A stretch of 64,000 nt of DNA. Origin: Pseudoxanthomonas sp. GM95 (GTDB lineage: Bacteria; Pseudomonadota; Gammaproteobacteria; Xanthomonadales; Xanthomonadaceae). How positions within the stretch are numbered: the stretch's first letter is position 1; each line of letters begins with the position of its first letter. The notes beneath the pieces were generated by a model that was given only the letters and a program-made list of their open reading frames with translations, was not told where the DNA came from and ran no database searches. The stretch is from NCBI RefSeq assembly GCF_900109775.1, contig NZ_FOAX01000001.1, forward strand, positions 1 to 64,000, read 5' to 3'. Positions 1 to 8,889 of this stretch are shown piece after piece. The translations under genes and the position numbers were made by a program.

Positions 1-843
1 CAGTCACCAGACACTCGATCGACGTGGACTGAGGAGATGAGCAATGAAAAGCCCACTTGCAAAATGAGCCCGAAACAGTCAGGCAAGATAAAAGGTCGCG
101 GCACGGTCGTGTCGCGAAAGGTTGTCTGCACGTGGGTTGACGCGGCACGTCGCTACGCATGCTTTCGTGCCGTCTAAGTGCCGAAAGCCCTGCCAGCGCT
201 CGCGATTGAGGGTGCTTCCTGCGCTTGAACTTGACCGGACGCGACTAGCTGGAGTCGTCGCGCAGGGCATACACGGCCGGCGCCACCAGGCGTCTCTGGT
301 CGTTGGATGGTGCTCTTGGGTGGCGGGTAGTGGTCGGGGCTCTACAGCGCGTGCGAGAGGCCCTGCTGGCTATCTTGTAGCGCTCTGATGTGGTGACTAG
401 CTTTATGCTCCAAGAAGCCTCCGAGTCGCCTTCTGTCCTGCTTGGCTTGGCCTGCTGGATTTTGTGCGAAGGGTGGTAGCTAACGCCAGTCAAGCGAACC
501 AGCCTGAGCTCTGGGAAGGACATGATCAGGAGCCGCAGATCTTCGTTGCCTGTCTCGCAGGGCTGACAGCTGACTCGGCCAGCCTTGTCAATCGTCAACC
601 GAGCCGGGAGCCAATTCGAGTCTTCCGTACGATGTCATCGCCAGCGCATAAGCACGCGGTTGGGTCATTTGTCAGTTGTTGGCGAAGCAGCCCGAGCGGC
701 CGGGCGGCGACAGATCAAAGCTCGGTCGAGGCGGTGCGTTTGCCGCACTTTAGTGACATGAGGAGTATGGCCAGGTCCTGGCTCATCCAGCGGGTGAAGT
801 TCCTATTGACATATGGCTAGGCGCGGTAGCAGTCTGCGGCTAA
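1..843. other. Island DNA without a supportable gene
   Basis: I see no convincing gene in this stretch. Open frames of about 60 to 120 codons exist on both strands, but they start without ribosome binding sites, have no recognisable motif and read like translated non-coding DNA. Composition is below that of the core genome further right, in keeping with the accessory island. It may be decayed coding sequence. The left border of the island is not visible here. Confidence 0.5.
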
Positions 844-1015
844 GGAGCCTAGAAACTCCTCAGACAGCGGTACCCACCTCCGTCAAACCGGTGGGTTTTT
901 TGTGCCTGCGCTTCGTGGGTGCAAGCCGACGCGATGCCTGCGTCGGGAGGGCGGCTAATACAACACCCGCAAGGGAAATACGCCCGCCGGCTGTCTGCGG
1001 TTTCTAGCCTCCCGA
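844..1015 (+). ncRNA. Candidate structured RNA or leader, closed by a long imperfect helix
   Basis: Two distant segments can pair into an imperfect 20-bp helix: GGAG 844-847 with CTCC 1009-1012, CTAGAAAC 849-856 with GTTTCTAG 1000-1007, and CAGACAGC 861-868 with GCTGTCTG 990-997. Inside lie ACCCACC 872-878 with GGTGGGT 890-896, followed by six T, which resembles an intrinsic terminator on the plus strand. A perfect 7-bp hairpin also lies at 926-932/940-946. A rival stem (943-950 with 1008-1015) would exclude the hairpin and the outer helix. The element ends 56 bases before the gene at 1072, so a cis-regulatory leader on the plus strand is the simplest reading. A small RNA or a folded DNA element on the other strand is possible. 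The pairing is seen; any function is inferred. Confidence 0.45.
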
Positions 1016-1071
1016 CTTCCCGTCCGCCCACATGGCGGGCGGTCACTTCATAGTGATGAGGAGAGGCGGCG

Positions 1072-1776
1072 ATGGCCGAGCACACGTTCGACGATAAGGC
1101 GATGTTGGGGTACTTCCTGCCCGAGGATGGCCAGCTCCTGTTGAAGCAGCTAGTTGCGCACATCAGGTTCCTAGCGCGACTAGCGCAACCACGCATTCCC
1201 GATGAATCACAGGAGTGGGTGCCTGTGGTGGGGCCGGCCGAATTGATGTTCTGCCTCGACCAACTGGCAGGGCAGCTGGACCTCGTTCTCGGGGCTTTGT
1301 CTTGGCCTGCCCGGCAAGCCAAGGTGTTGGGTGAGGATGAGCTTGAGCAGACGAGAGTTCCAGGGGCCGGGTTCGCACAGTCCAGCCCCTCCGCATACGC
1401 CTGTGAGGGCAGCCTCGCTTTCGGCGCAACAGTAGATCAGATCGATAGGCTCAATGGCTTGATATCGTCCATTAGGGCACATGGCGATGTGATCTCGGCC
1501 GGTGGACTTGGCGCACTCACGGCGGGAACATTGCCTGCTCTAGGTAATGAGATTTTCGAGCGCGCCGATGAGGCGCGTCGGCTCCTTTCCCGGCTTGAGG
1601 CGCAACCGCTGAATGACCCAAGCGCCGACACGCTCTCTGTGGGTGAGAGGTTGTCTGAGTACCGCGTATGCACGGTTGTTTCGACTAAGAGCAGGCGTAA
1701 CCACCCCGAGCAACCATTTCCGTACAGCTCTGCTCGGCTAAAAGTCGGCCTTGCGCGGCTTAATGTGCGCCAGTAG
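1072..1776 (+). CDS. Hypothetical protein, XAC0095-like N-terminal region
   Basis: This encodes 234 residues with a good ribosome binding site (GGAG about 9 bases before the ATG). The first 90 residues (GYFLPEDGQLLLKQL, LARLAQPR, then FCLDQLAGQLDLVLGALSWPAR) recall the XAC0095-like family of xanthomonads, whose biochemical role I do not know. That assignment is from memory and needs a profile search. Residues 110-190 form a second, helical region with no recognised motif. The last 50 residues look irregular and basic and may be a poorly conserved tail. No signal peptide or membrane segment is seen. It lies directly behind the folded element at 844-1015 and 59 bases before the ABC-3C operon, and could be part of the same island cargo. 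Confidence 0.6.
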   Translation: MAEHTFDDKAMLGYFLPEDGQLLLKQLVAHIRFLARLAQPRIPDESQEWVPVVGPAELMFCLDQLAGQLDLVLGALSWPARQAKVLGEDELEQTRVPGAGFAQSSPSAYACEGSLAFGATVDQIDRLNGLISSIRAHGDVISAGGLGALTAGTLPALGNEIFERADEARRLLSRLEAQPLNDPSADTLSVGERLSEYRVCTVVSTKSRRNHPEQPFPYSSARLKVGLARLNVRQ

Positions 1777-1835
1777 GAGTCCTCGACAGAAGGTAAGCTA
1801 GGTGAAACGTGGTCGAGGATCCCACAGGGGGCTGG

Positions 1836-3047
1836 ATGGCATCTTCAGAAGGAAAGGCTTCACCGAGGCGCAGACGGAGGACGGAGGTTCCCGGACAGTT
1901 GCTGGGCTTCAGCCTGCAGTTTACAAGGCTCACCCATTTGCTCCTGGAGGCTCCGCCGGGGAGCGTGTGCAGTATGGAGCTGCTCGATGACGTGGCTCAG
2001 GAGGAGAGTTCCGGTGCGGTCAAGCTCGTACAGAGCAAGAGCGCACTCACGGCGAACCCGGCGGCAGATCGCGCTGAAGCGCTCTGGAAGACGCTTTCCA
2101 ATTGGGTGAGTTTCGCGGAAGAGAATGATTTCGAGCTGGATCAGTCAATCTTTGAGCTGTACGTTTCGCGCCCGGTCCAGGGCTCTATCGTCGATAGCTT
2201 TGCGGCCGCAAAGACCCCAAGCGAGGCCCGAGCGGCCCTCGCCCGGGCGCGCGACATCCTGTGGGGGAGCGCCCCGGAGTTCGACCTGAAGCCGGCGGTG
2301 GCTGCAGGCATTGCTCCATACCTTGAAAAGGTATTCAGTGCCAATCAGGCGCTTCTGGAAAGGCTGATCTGTCGCTTCCAGTTGACGACGGGAAGTGGCG
2401 ACCCGCCGCGTGATCTGCAGGATCTGGTGGCCAGCCATCCCGTGTCGCCGTCCAAAGTGGGCGATATTACCGACCACCTGTGCGGGGTAGTGAAGCGTCG
2501 CATCGATGAACTGCTGCAGGCCGGTAAGCCTGCTGTCATTGATCGCGACATGTTCCACAGCGCGTACACCGCCTACGCCCGAAAGATTGACCGGGAAACG
2601 GTGCTCCTGAGTCGTGCCTTGGCACCTACAGAAGAAGTCTCTAAAGGCTTTCTGCCTGATCACTTCATCCGCCAGCTCGAGATCATCGGGCTGTCATATG
2701 AAGAGATGCTTGAAGCGACGAGCGACTTCTTCATGGCGTCCTTCGATCGAACCGATTGGGCATTCAGGGGTGAGGTCGACCCTAGTTCGTTCGATGATCT
2801 CGATGATCTTCTCAAGCGAACATGGCAGCACAAGAAACGAGCCTGCTCGCTCAATTTCCGTGGTAGCACCGAGCAGGACCAGGGCCAGGCGTTGTACTCG
2901 GATTGTATGCAGTTCTCGGCATCGGTCCAGGCCATGGTTCCGCCTACGCATTTCGTTCCGGGATGCTTCCACCTGCTGTCCAACGATCTCGAAGTCGGTT
3001 GGCATCCCAACTACCTGGCCAGATTGAAACGTAAGGAAGTGGCTTGA
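1836..3047 (+). CDS. ABC-three-component (ABC-3C) system effector, nuclease-like N-terminus
   Basis: First gene of a three-gene conflict operon. The N-terminal 90 residues (GFSLQFTRLTHLLLEA, then MELLDDV, then KLVQSK, then LWKTLSNW) follow the pattern of the Cap4/DUF4297-like restriction-endonuclease fold, in which the acidic pair and the QxK lysine would form the active site. The remaining 300 residues, ending in GWHPNY, match what I recall of the C-terminal domain that couples ABC-3C effectors to their ATPase. The presumed job is DNA cleavage in the cytoplasm once the ATPase senses an invader; this is inferred from the family. The ATG at 1836 has AGGGGG just upstream. An in-frame GTG at 1809 with AGGTGA before it is an alternative start. 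The end overlaps the next gene by 4 bases. Confidence 0.72.
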   Translation: MASSEGKASPRRRRRTEVPGQLLGFSLQFTRLTHLLLEAPPGSVCSMELLDDVAQEESSGAVKLVQSKSALTANPAADRAEALWKTLSNWVSFAEENDFELDQSIFELYVSRPVQGSIVDSFAAAKTPSEARAALARARDILWGSAPEFDLKPAVAAGIAPYLEKVFSANQALLERLICRFQLTTGSGDPPRDLQDLVASHPVSPSKVGDITDHLCGVVKRRIDELLQAGKPAVIDRDMFHSAYTAYARKIDRETVLLSRALAPTEEVSKGFLPDHFIRQLEIIGLSYEEMLEATSDFFMASFDRTDWAFRGEVDPSSFDDLDDLLKRTWQHKKRACSLNFRGSTEQDQGQALYSDCMQFSASVQAMVPPTHFVPGCFHLLSNDLEVGWHPNYLARLKRKEVA

Positions 3048-3544
3048 ACGCACTCGCCAGGGAGGTCCAAAACGTCCAGAACCCGGCCTTGGGGGCAGCG
3101 CTTGTCTGGAGATTTTGCTGCGGATATGTCGCAGGCCACCGCGCCAGCGCACCGCCACCGCTCGCGCTTGTTTTTCTCGTCCTGCCGATCGTGCTGCATC
3201 AGGCGACTTCGGAGTTCGTGCGGCGGACCTACAAAAGCTCCGGGTTGCGAGCTTTCGCTGCAAAGTTCGGTGATGCGGCGGTATCCAAGCAGGATCTCCT
3301 GCTACAGATCCATGATCGAACCATTCGCTGGCGCGGCTTGAGTCTTCAGTCGGTCGAACTGGCCGCGGCCGGTCGCCTGATCAGCCTGGAAGAAAGTGGC
3401 GAGGTACTACCGTTGTCTCGTGCAAAGGCCAGGGGAATGGCTGATGAGGTGAAACAGCTGATGGATCTGGCAGAGAAACTAGGCTTCTGGTGTGGCGAGC
3501 TGACAGTGCATGAGGTCGTAACTACCTTGAGGGTAAAGCTCTAA
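3044..3544 (+). CDS. ABC-3C system middle component
   Basis: This encodes 166 residues and starts with TTG inside the stop region of the effector gene (TTGA overlap), so translation is probably coupled. Size, position between effector and DUF3732 ATPase, and a central FLVLPIVLHQATSEFVRRT stretch fit the small middle-component proteins of ABC-3C systems. These are helical adaptors without catalytic residues that are thought to link effector and ATPase. The run around residues 38-52 is hydrophobic, but in this family it is a buried helix and not a membrane segment. No enzymatic motif is visible. The assignment rests mainly on operon context; taken alone the sequence would be hard to place. Confidence 0.7.
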   Translation: MNALAREVQNVQNPALGAALVWRFCCGYVAGHRASAPPPLALVFLVLPIVLHQATSEFVRRTYKSSGLRAFAAKFGDAAVSKQDLLLQIHDRTIRWRGLSLQSVELAAAGRLISLEESGEVLPLSRAKARGMADEVKQLMDLAEKLGFWCGELTVHEVVTTLRVKL

Positions 3545-5529
3545 TGTATTTTCAGATTCGAGGGATCGTCCTGTGGCCACGCGATGAGCGTTTCGAGCCG
3601 AGGAAACTGAAATTCAAGCTGGGCAAGGTCAATGTCATCAGCGGCGCATCGCGCACCGGCAAGTCCGCTGTCATTCCGATCATCGATTACTGTTTGGGAT
3701 CCAGCACCTGCTCAATCCCGGTCAACACGATCCGGAAATATTGCGAGTGGTTCGGGATCGTGGTCGCGACGCCGCGGGGTGAGATGTTGCTGGCCCGAAA
3801 GGAACCTGGGTCTCAGCGCAGTACTGAAGAAATGTTCCTGCTCGAAGCCGATGTCATCAATAAAATCCCCGGTCGTCTGACCAAGAACACCACTGCGGGT
3901 GCGGTGAGAAGGTTGCTGGATGACCTGGCGAATCTTTCAAAACTGGATTTCTCGGGAGGCGAGGAAGCTGCGGGGTTCGAGGGGCGCCCGTCTTTTCGCG
4001 ACCTGGCAGCGTTCACCTTCCAGCCCCAGAACGTGGTCGCCAATCCGGATGTTCTGTTTTTCAAGACCAATACATACGAGCACCGGGAGAAGCTTCGGAA
4101 GATCTTTCCTTATGTACTCGGCGCGGTCACTCCCGCCTTGATGGCCGCGCAGTTCGAGTTGAATCGCACTCGACAAATCTTGCGCCGCAAGGAGCGAGAG
4201 CTCAAGGAAGCCCAGAATGTGTCGGCGCAGTGGATTGCCGAACTTACTGCCAAATTCAGTGAGGCCCAGGAGCTTGGACTTGTTCCAAGCTTCGAGGAAG
4301 AAGTGTCCAGGGAGCAGATGATTGAGCATCTGGAAGAAATCGTCACTCGGACGGATGTGAGTCTGAAGGTCAGCATGTCGACGATCTCCAGTGCGTTGTT
4401 GGAGCTGGAGAGCCTCGAACGTGAGGAGCGCGAGGTCTCGCGAGAGCTCACCACGCTGAGGCATCGCCTGGAGGAAATGAACCGGATGCGGGTTGGGGTC
4501 CAGCAGTACGATCAGGCACTTTCCCTGCAGCGCGGGCGCCTCCAGCTCTCCAGTTGGCTGGGCTCGCACGCTGATCATGATGCCGATTGTCCAATGTGCG
4601 GCAGCCATACTGATTCGGCCAAGCTAAAACTTAGGGCGCTTTCCCAGCGCCTCGGTGAGGTGGAGGTCATGGCGGGTGGAGGGAAGAATCTCGAGGTTCC
4701 CGCTGCTTTTGATCGCGAACTGCAGCGCGTGACTGCGGAGGTCGGCACCATGACCGAGCGCCTGAAGTCGGTTCAGGTCCGCAAGCGCGCATTGACTGGG
4801 CGATCCAAGGAGGCCAAAGAGCAGCAGTTCTCTGCAAAGCAGACTGAGCGCTTCATCGGAAATGTCGAGTCCTCGCTGAAACTGCACAGGCGGCTGGGTA
4901 GCGACAGCGAGTTGCTAGAAGAGGTGCGCTTACTCAAGGAGGCGATGCAGGCCCTTGAGAGGTCGTTGCGAGAGCAGGACGTCGAAGCAAGAAAAAATCG
5001 CGCCTTGAGGATCATCAATGGCAATGCGGCGAAGCTCCTGCCGGACTTGGATGTCGAGAATCCCGGAGACCCTATTTCGCTGGAAATCAATGACCTGACC
5101 ATCAAAGTCCATGGGTCAGATCGCGACGACTATCTATCCGAGATCGGTAGTGGCTCGAATTGGCTTTCCTACCATCTGGCAGCGCTACTAGCCTTGCATC
5201 AGTTTTACCTGAGCCAACAGCACAGTCCCGTCCCGGCTTTTTTGGTTCTTGATCAGCCTAGCCAGGTCTATTTTCCCAAACGGGTAGGGTCAAGGAGTGA
5301 TGAGGTTGAGGAGGATCCCGCGTTTCGGGATGAGGATGTTGAGGCCATCCGCAAGGCGTTTGAGGTTATGGGGAGCGTTGTCCTTGCCGAGAAAGGCAGT
5401 CTTCAGCTCATCGTGCTTGATCACGCCCCCGGTGAGGTGTGGGGAGGAATCGAAGGAATTGTCGGCCTGCCCGAGTGGCGTAACGGGACCAAGCTAGTTC
5501 CTGTGGAGTGGCTGGTCAGTGGAGCATGA
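3544..5529 (+). CDS. ABC-3C system ATPase, DUF3732 (Rad50/SMC-like)
   Basis: A 661-residue ATPase of the SMC/RecN/Rad50 type. Walker A is GASRTGKS at residues 34-41. Long heptad-rich coiled-coil arms run from about 195 to 485 and enclose a single CPMC at about 349-352, like the zinc hook of Rad50. The signature-like GSGSNWLSYH lies near 540, and Walker B is FLVLDQPSQVYFP near 565, where glutamine follows the aspartate as I recall for DUF3732 proteins. The family role is to act as sensor and regulator of the effector, probably on DNA, through ATP-dependent dimerisation. The ATG overlaps the stop of the middle component by one base, so the three genes form one tightly coupled operon. It is intact, with no frameshift. 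Confidence 0.88.
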   Translation: MYFQIRGIVLWPRDERFEPRKLKFKLGKVNVISGASRTGKSAVIPIIDYCLGSSTCSIPVNTIRKYCEWFGIVVATPRGEMLLARKEPGSQRSTEEMFLLEADVINKIPGRLTKNTTAGAVRRLLDDLANLSKLDFSGGEEAAGFEGRPSFRDLAAFTFQPQNVVANPDVLFFKTNTYEHREKLRKIFPYVLGAVTPALMAAQFELNRTRQILRRKERELKEAQNVSAQWIAELTAKFSEAQELGLVPSFEEEVSREQMIEHLEEIVTRTDVSLKVSMSTISSALLELESLEREEREVSRELTTLRHRLEEMNRMRVGVQQYDQALSLQRGRLQLSSWLGSHADHDADCPMCGSHTDSAKLKLRALSQRLGEVEVMAGGGKNLEVPAAFDRELQRVTAEVGTMTERLKSVQVRKRALTGRSKEAKEQQFSAKQTERFIGNVESSLKLHRRLGSDSELLEEVRLLKEAMQALERSLREQDVEARKNRALRIINGNAAKLLPDLDVENPGDPISLEINDLTIKVHGSDRDDYLSEIGSGSNWLSYHLAALLALHQFYLSQQHSPVPAFLVLDQPSQVYFPKRVGSRSDEVEEDPAFRDEDVEAIRKAFEVMGSVVLAEKGSLQLIVLDHAPGEVWGGIEGIVGLPEWRNGTKLVPVEWLVSGA

Positions 5530-5929
5530 GGAAGACCATTCCTGCTTCTGTTTTGCCGAAGCGCAGGCCTTATTCGACGATCATTGTCAGGCCCTGATGC
5601 GAGCGGCCAACAATCGCCTTCTTCACCGGGCTCCTGCGCCATCTACTTTGCCTTGAGCCAGACGAGCTGGCATTGACTTGGCCAGCAAGTGGATGAACAT
5701 GCAGCGACTTTTGACTGGCTTGCCGGTTCTGGGGATTCAGTAAGTTGAAGGGAAAGCCCAGCGGTCGCAAATGCTTTAGTACTTCAAACAGCTGCCCTCA
5801 GTCGGTGCGTCGATTGGAACTGTGCCGCCGTTTTGGGTCGCGGAAAATCTTGATGTATCGCAAGGAATCGGCACGGGCATCATTGTGACTGTCATCGATT
5901 ATCTGCTGGATCCGCTGTCGCTTGCTCAG
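5530..5929. other. Intergenic gap with possible gene remnants
   Basis: Four hundred bases lie between the ABC-3C operon and the convergent seven-TM gene. No complete gene is present. Plus-strand frames read like coding fragments in two places: about 5530-5650, and about 5782-5959, where a stop-to-stop frame of 58 codons with protein-like composition runs into the end of the next gene and lacks a start. These may be the decayed ends of a gene lost during island rearrangement. I see no clear intrinsic terminator for either flanking gene. Confidence 0.35.
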
Positions 5930-7012
5930 CTAATTTTTCTTGAGGTTCGGACACGGTGAGATTGAAACGATGCTCTCCTGAGGGATCCTGTAGACGGCCC
6001 CATCCTTGTCGCCAACTTTGCGAATAAGATAAGAAGAAGATGCATTTGCGTAGATCTTGACTTGAACCGTCTGCTTACTCTTTTTGTCTACAAGTTCTTC
6101 ATAATTGTTCTCACTCTCGCGGAACTTGAGATAGACGCAATTTGCATGTCCAGATGCGCTGCCGCCAATGACTTGGCCAGCCAGGTATGCACCTGTTGGC
6201 GGTACAACGCAAAGCGCAAAAATGACGCCAAGGGCTCCAAGGAAGGCTTGCAGCACGAAGCCATAGCGATCGCTAGTAACCTCGATTGCGATCACTGAAA
6301 CAAGCTGTATTGCCGGTAGAGTCAACATGGCCAAGAGCACCGCGGCGATGACAAGTCGTTCCGAGGCTGCATCGCCGACGAGCTTAATCGCGATCTGCAT
6401 GGCGGAAATTGCGAGCAGCATCTGGATTAAGCTGAAGGCCAGCGTGAGAATCGTCCCGTCCGAAACAAGGCTTCCAAGCGGCTTTTTCTTAATCCGACGG
6501 ACCATCACTGTGAACAGCACAAACGCGAATAAAATCGCGGCGAAGACTAGCCACTGCGCATCGCGAAGCCAGAGGGCTCTTGTTGCAACTGCCGCTGCAA
6601 TCAATGCGCCGGGGATGCAATAGGCGATAAACCATCGCCTGAGATCTTGCTTGCGCTGCTGCGGGTCACGCGACATCACGCGCAAGCGCCCCTTATCGTC
6701 TCGCTGTACGCCCTCGAGTATTAAAAGGGCAGGTGTCAGGATCAGCACAACCAACGTGACCGCTAAAAATGCGATTGCCGCTAACACCGATGGAAGTGAG
6801 GAAATGATGTCTGGCGATGCGATGGACAGCGGGAGATTTTCTGCCGTGGTGTAATGGTAGATACTGATGCTAGGTAGCAAGATTGCCATGATGCTAAGCA
6901 GCACAGGGTGCGCTTCTACCCAGCCCTGCGCAGTGCGAACCTCACTCAGCCAGTTTGCTGGTAGTGGTTCCATATGGCCGCTTTGTACGATTTTCCCGCC
7001 TTTCAGTGACAT
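5930..7012 (-). CDS. Seven-TM membrane protein of unknown function
   Basis: About 360 residues. The ATG at 7012 is preferred because GGAG lies about 8 bases upstream; an in-frame ATG at 7048 has poorer signals. Seven hydrophobic segments can be picked out, beginning with VLLSIMAILLPSISIYHY and ending with LGALGVIFALCVVPPTGAYL. A basic loop rich in Arg and Lys follows TM2, and a soluble tail of about 75 residues ends in CPNLKKN. I do not recognise the family. It lies 147 bases downstream of the retron RT gene on the same strand, so it may be co-transcribed and serve as an accessory or effector of the retron. Known Ec67-type retrons do not need such a partner, so the link is only positional. 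Confidence 0.65.
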   Translation of the reverse strand: MSLKGGKIVQSGHMEPLPANWLSEVRTAQGWVEAHPVLLSIMAILLPSISIYHYTTAENLPLSIASPDIISSLPSVLAAIAFLAVTLVVLILTPALLILEGVQRDDKGRLRVMSRDPQQRKQDLRRWFIAYCIPGALIAAAVATRALWLRDAQWLVFAAILFAFVLFTVMVRRIKKKPLGSLVSDGTILTLAFSLIQMLLAISAMQIAIKLVGDAASERLVIAAVLLAMLTLPAIQLVSVIAIEVTSDRYGFVLQAFLGALGVIFALCVVPPTGAYLAGQVIGGSASGHANCVYLKFRESENNYEELVDKKSKQTVQVKIYANASSSYLIRKVGDKDGAVYRIPQESIVSISPCPNLKKN

Positions 7013-7159
7013 GCCTATCTCCGCGTCAATCAGGGTTTCACACCGCATGTCCTGCAGCGCTTCTTATGCAGAGTTGGCCAGAACTCGGGCGAGCTCAAGA
7101 GTGCCTTTATTGTCATGGAGCGCCAGCGATCAAAATATCAGTTGGAGTAACATGCTTTT

Positions 7160-8869
7160 CTATGGCAGTGGAGAGCTAGACGCTTTGTGGGTGGTCACGA
7201 TTGTCGATATCGCTTCGAGAAGAGGATGGAAGCCGGAAAAATCAATTGATTTGTAGTTGGTCTTGATGACTTTTTCGGCAAACCAGGCCTTGCCGTATTC
7301 GGTTGGTTTTAAAGGTTTATTGGATAAGCTAAGTGTCTTGCCTGACAAGGTTGTAGTCAGGACGCTTTTGTCGAAAAGATGCTCAATGCAATGTCCGGTT
7401 CCGGGCGCGCACTTGGCTGAGCTGAGGACGATGTAAAGGTTGTCGTAGATGCGGATGAACTGGAGGCCATCAGCCATCTTTACTTTGTAGATCTTATCCA
7501 TCGCTGCGAAGATCGAATTCGCACCATTGTCATTGTCATAGAGCACGATCACTGGGTGAGTGCCCTTTGGGCCTTTTATTGGGCGATAGTGCTCGCGATA
7601 CTCATTGACGAAGTTTGTAAGAGGCGGATCGCCACCTGTAAGTCCGAAGATTCTTTGGCGCGTGGGTGTGTGGCTAAATAGATTGACAAGAACCTCTCCA
7701 GTGGCCGCTGCCGCTAGGCGCGGAAACGCCGAGGCAAGGCGCTTGATCGCACAGCGAAGATAGATCTCGTCGGTTTTACCCTCAAATAAAATTACCGGCC
7801 GCTCTGCATTTGCCAGTGTTGTATAGAATAGGAATCGTTTGAGAAGCTTCTCAGTGGCGCTAAGTTGCGGTGACTCGGGGTCGCCGGCCCTGCGAAATCT
7901 CTCTACTTGGAGCAAGAATCCGATCTTGCCATGCAGTTGAGCGTTGGTGCCTTCCCGAGGCTCCGAAACTGTATCTCCTGCCAGTAGTGTCGGTTTGACT
8001 AATTGATAGCAGCCTGTTCGACAGAGCTTGTCTACCATCGCGCGAGTGCTGCGACGAAAGTCAGAATTTGCGTTTAGAGTTTGATTGACAACTATGCCGG
8101 TGACATCTTGGCGTGACCGACGGTGCTGAAGCCGTGTCTTGCTTGGATTGAGCTTGAATCTGGAGTCAGCGATAGCTGACGTGACTCTAGCGCTTAGCTG
8201 CCAAGTAAGAGAATTGGCGCACTCGGTCGCAAGCGCTGCAGGGAATTCAGGCGCCGATGTGGACATCGTGATGTCGTCGGCATACCTCGTGTAGGCACAT
8301 CCGTGAATTCGGGCCAGTTTGGAAAGTCTGACGTCGAGAATCTTGCCGATGAGATTGGATAGTACTGGGGATGTCGGTGCGCCTTGGGGCAGCTGGTTCT
8401 GGTGGCAGCAGAGCTGTGCGATCAAGGTCGCTACGTCTGGATGAAGCTTGAAATATCGATTCGTTATCAGGAATCCGCGAACTCGGCCGAAATGGATCGT
8501 GCCAAAGAAGTCTTCAAGATCGAAGTTCAAAATATACCGTTGACGGCGATGGACAGCGGCGTTTGTCAGTATCGAATGATTGGGTTTGAAGCCGTGGGCA
8601 ACGCTCCGCTTGACCCCCAGAAGTAGCTCGATTTCCGCCTCGCATGACTGGAGTATCGCGGCGAGCTTCTGCTGAGCCAGCTTCAGCTGTGGGATTGGCG
8701 CATTGATGGTTCGTTTGCCGCCAGAGCGTTTGGGGATGTCAAAGGTGCTGTATCGAGCAGTGGGTGGCAGTCCCCATGCCAGAAATCCCAAGGCCTTTGC
8801 TTGAAATCCAAGCAGATTTGCAAGATCAACTACCGACGTACAAGCGTGAAGCCGACTCAGATTGCTCAT
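7160..8869 (-). CDS. Retron reverse transcriptase fused to TOPRIM (Ec67/Eco2-like)
   Basis: A 569-residue protein. Residues 40-320 are a retron RT: the retron-specific NAXXH motif is NAAVH at 103-107, the catalytic YADD is at 196-199, and the VTG motif of region Y, which recognises the msr stem, is at 256-258. The C-terminal 220 residues contain a TOPRIM fold with Glu363 in ILFEGKTDE and Asp445/Asp447 in VLYDNDNG, as in the RT of retron Ec67 (about 586 residues). The RT makes a branched msDNA from the RNA encoded just upstream. The TOPRIM part is the presumed nuclease toxin released on phage attack. The ATG at 8869 was chosen over an upstream in-frame codon at 8995 because the latter would lie inside the msr-msd RNA. 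Confidence 0.93.
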   Translation of the reverse strand: MSNLSRLHACTSVVDLANLLGFQAKALGFLAWGLPPTARYSTFDIPKRSGGKRTINAPIPQLKLAQQKLAAILQSCEAEIELLLGVKRSVAHGFKPNHSILTNAAVHRRQRYILNFDLEDFFGTIHFGRVRGFLITNRYFKLHPDVATLIAQLCCHQNQLPQGAPTSPVLSNLIGKILDVRLSKLARIHGCAYTRYADDITMSTSAPEFPAALATECANSLTWQLSARVTSAIADSRFKLNPSKTRLQHRRSRQDVTGIVVNQTLNANSDFRRSTRAMVDKLCRTGCYQLVKPTLLAGDTVSEPREGTNAQLHGKIGFLLQVERFRRAGDPESPQLSATEKLLKRFLFYTTLANAERPVILFEGKTDEIYLRCAIKRLASAFPRLAAAATGEVLVNLFSHTPTRQRIFGLTGGDPPLTNFVNEYREHYRPIKGPKGTHPVIVLYDNDNGANSIFAAMDKIYKVKMADGLQFIRIYDNLYIVLSSAKCAPGTGHCIEHLFDKSVLTTTLSGKTLSLSNKPLKPTEYGKAWFAEKVIKTNYKSIDFSGFHPLLEAISTIVTTHKASSSPLP

Positions 8870-8889
8870 GCAACGTCCCTGTATGAAGG

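Noticed and set aside
18-44. Possible second attachment site (GTGGACTGAGGAGA) resembling the dusA segment ATGGACTGGACCGA
   Set aside because: Only seven contiguous bases agree, within chance expectation, so the left end of the island is left undefined.
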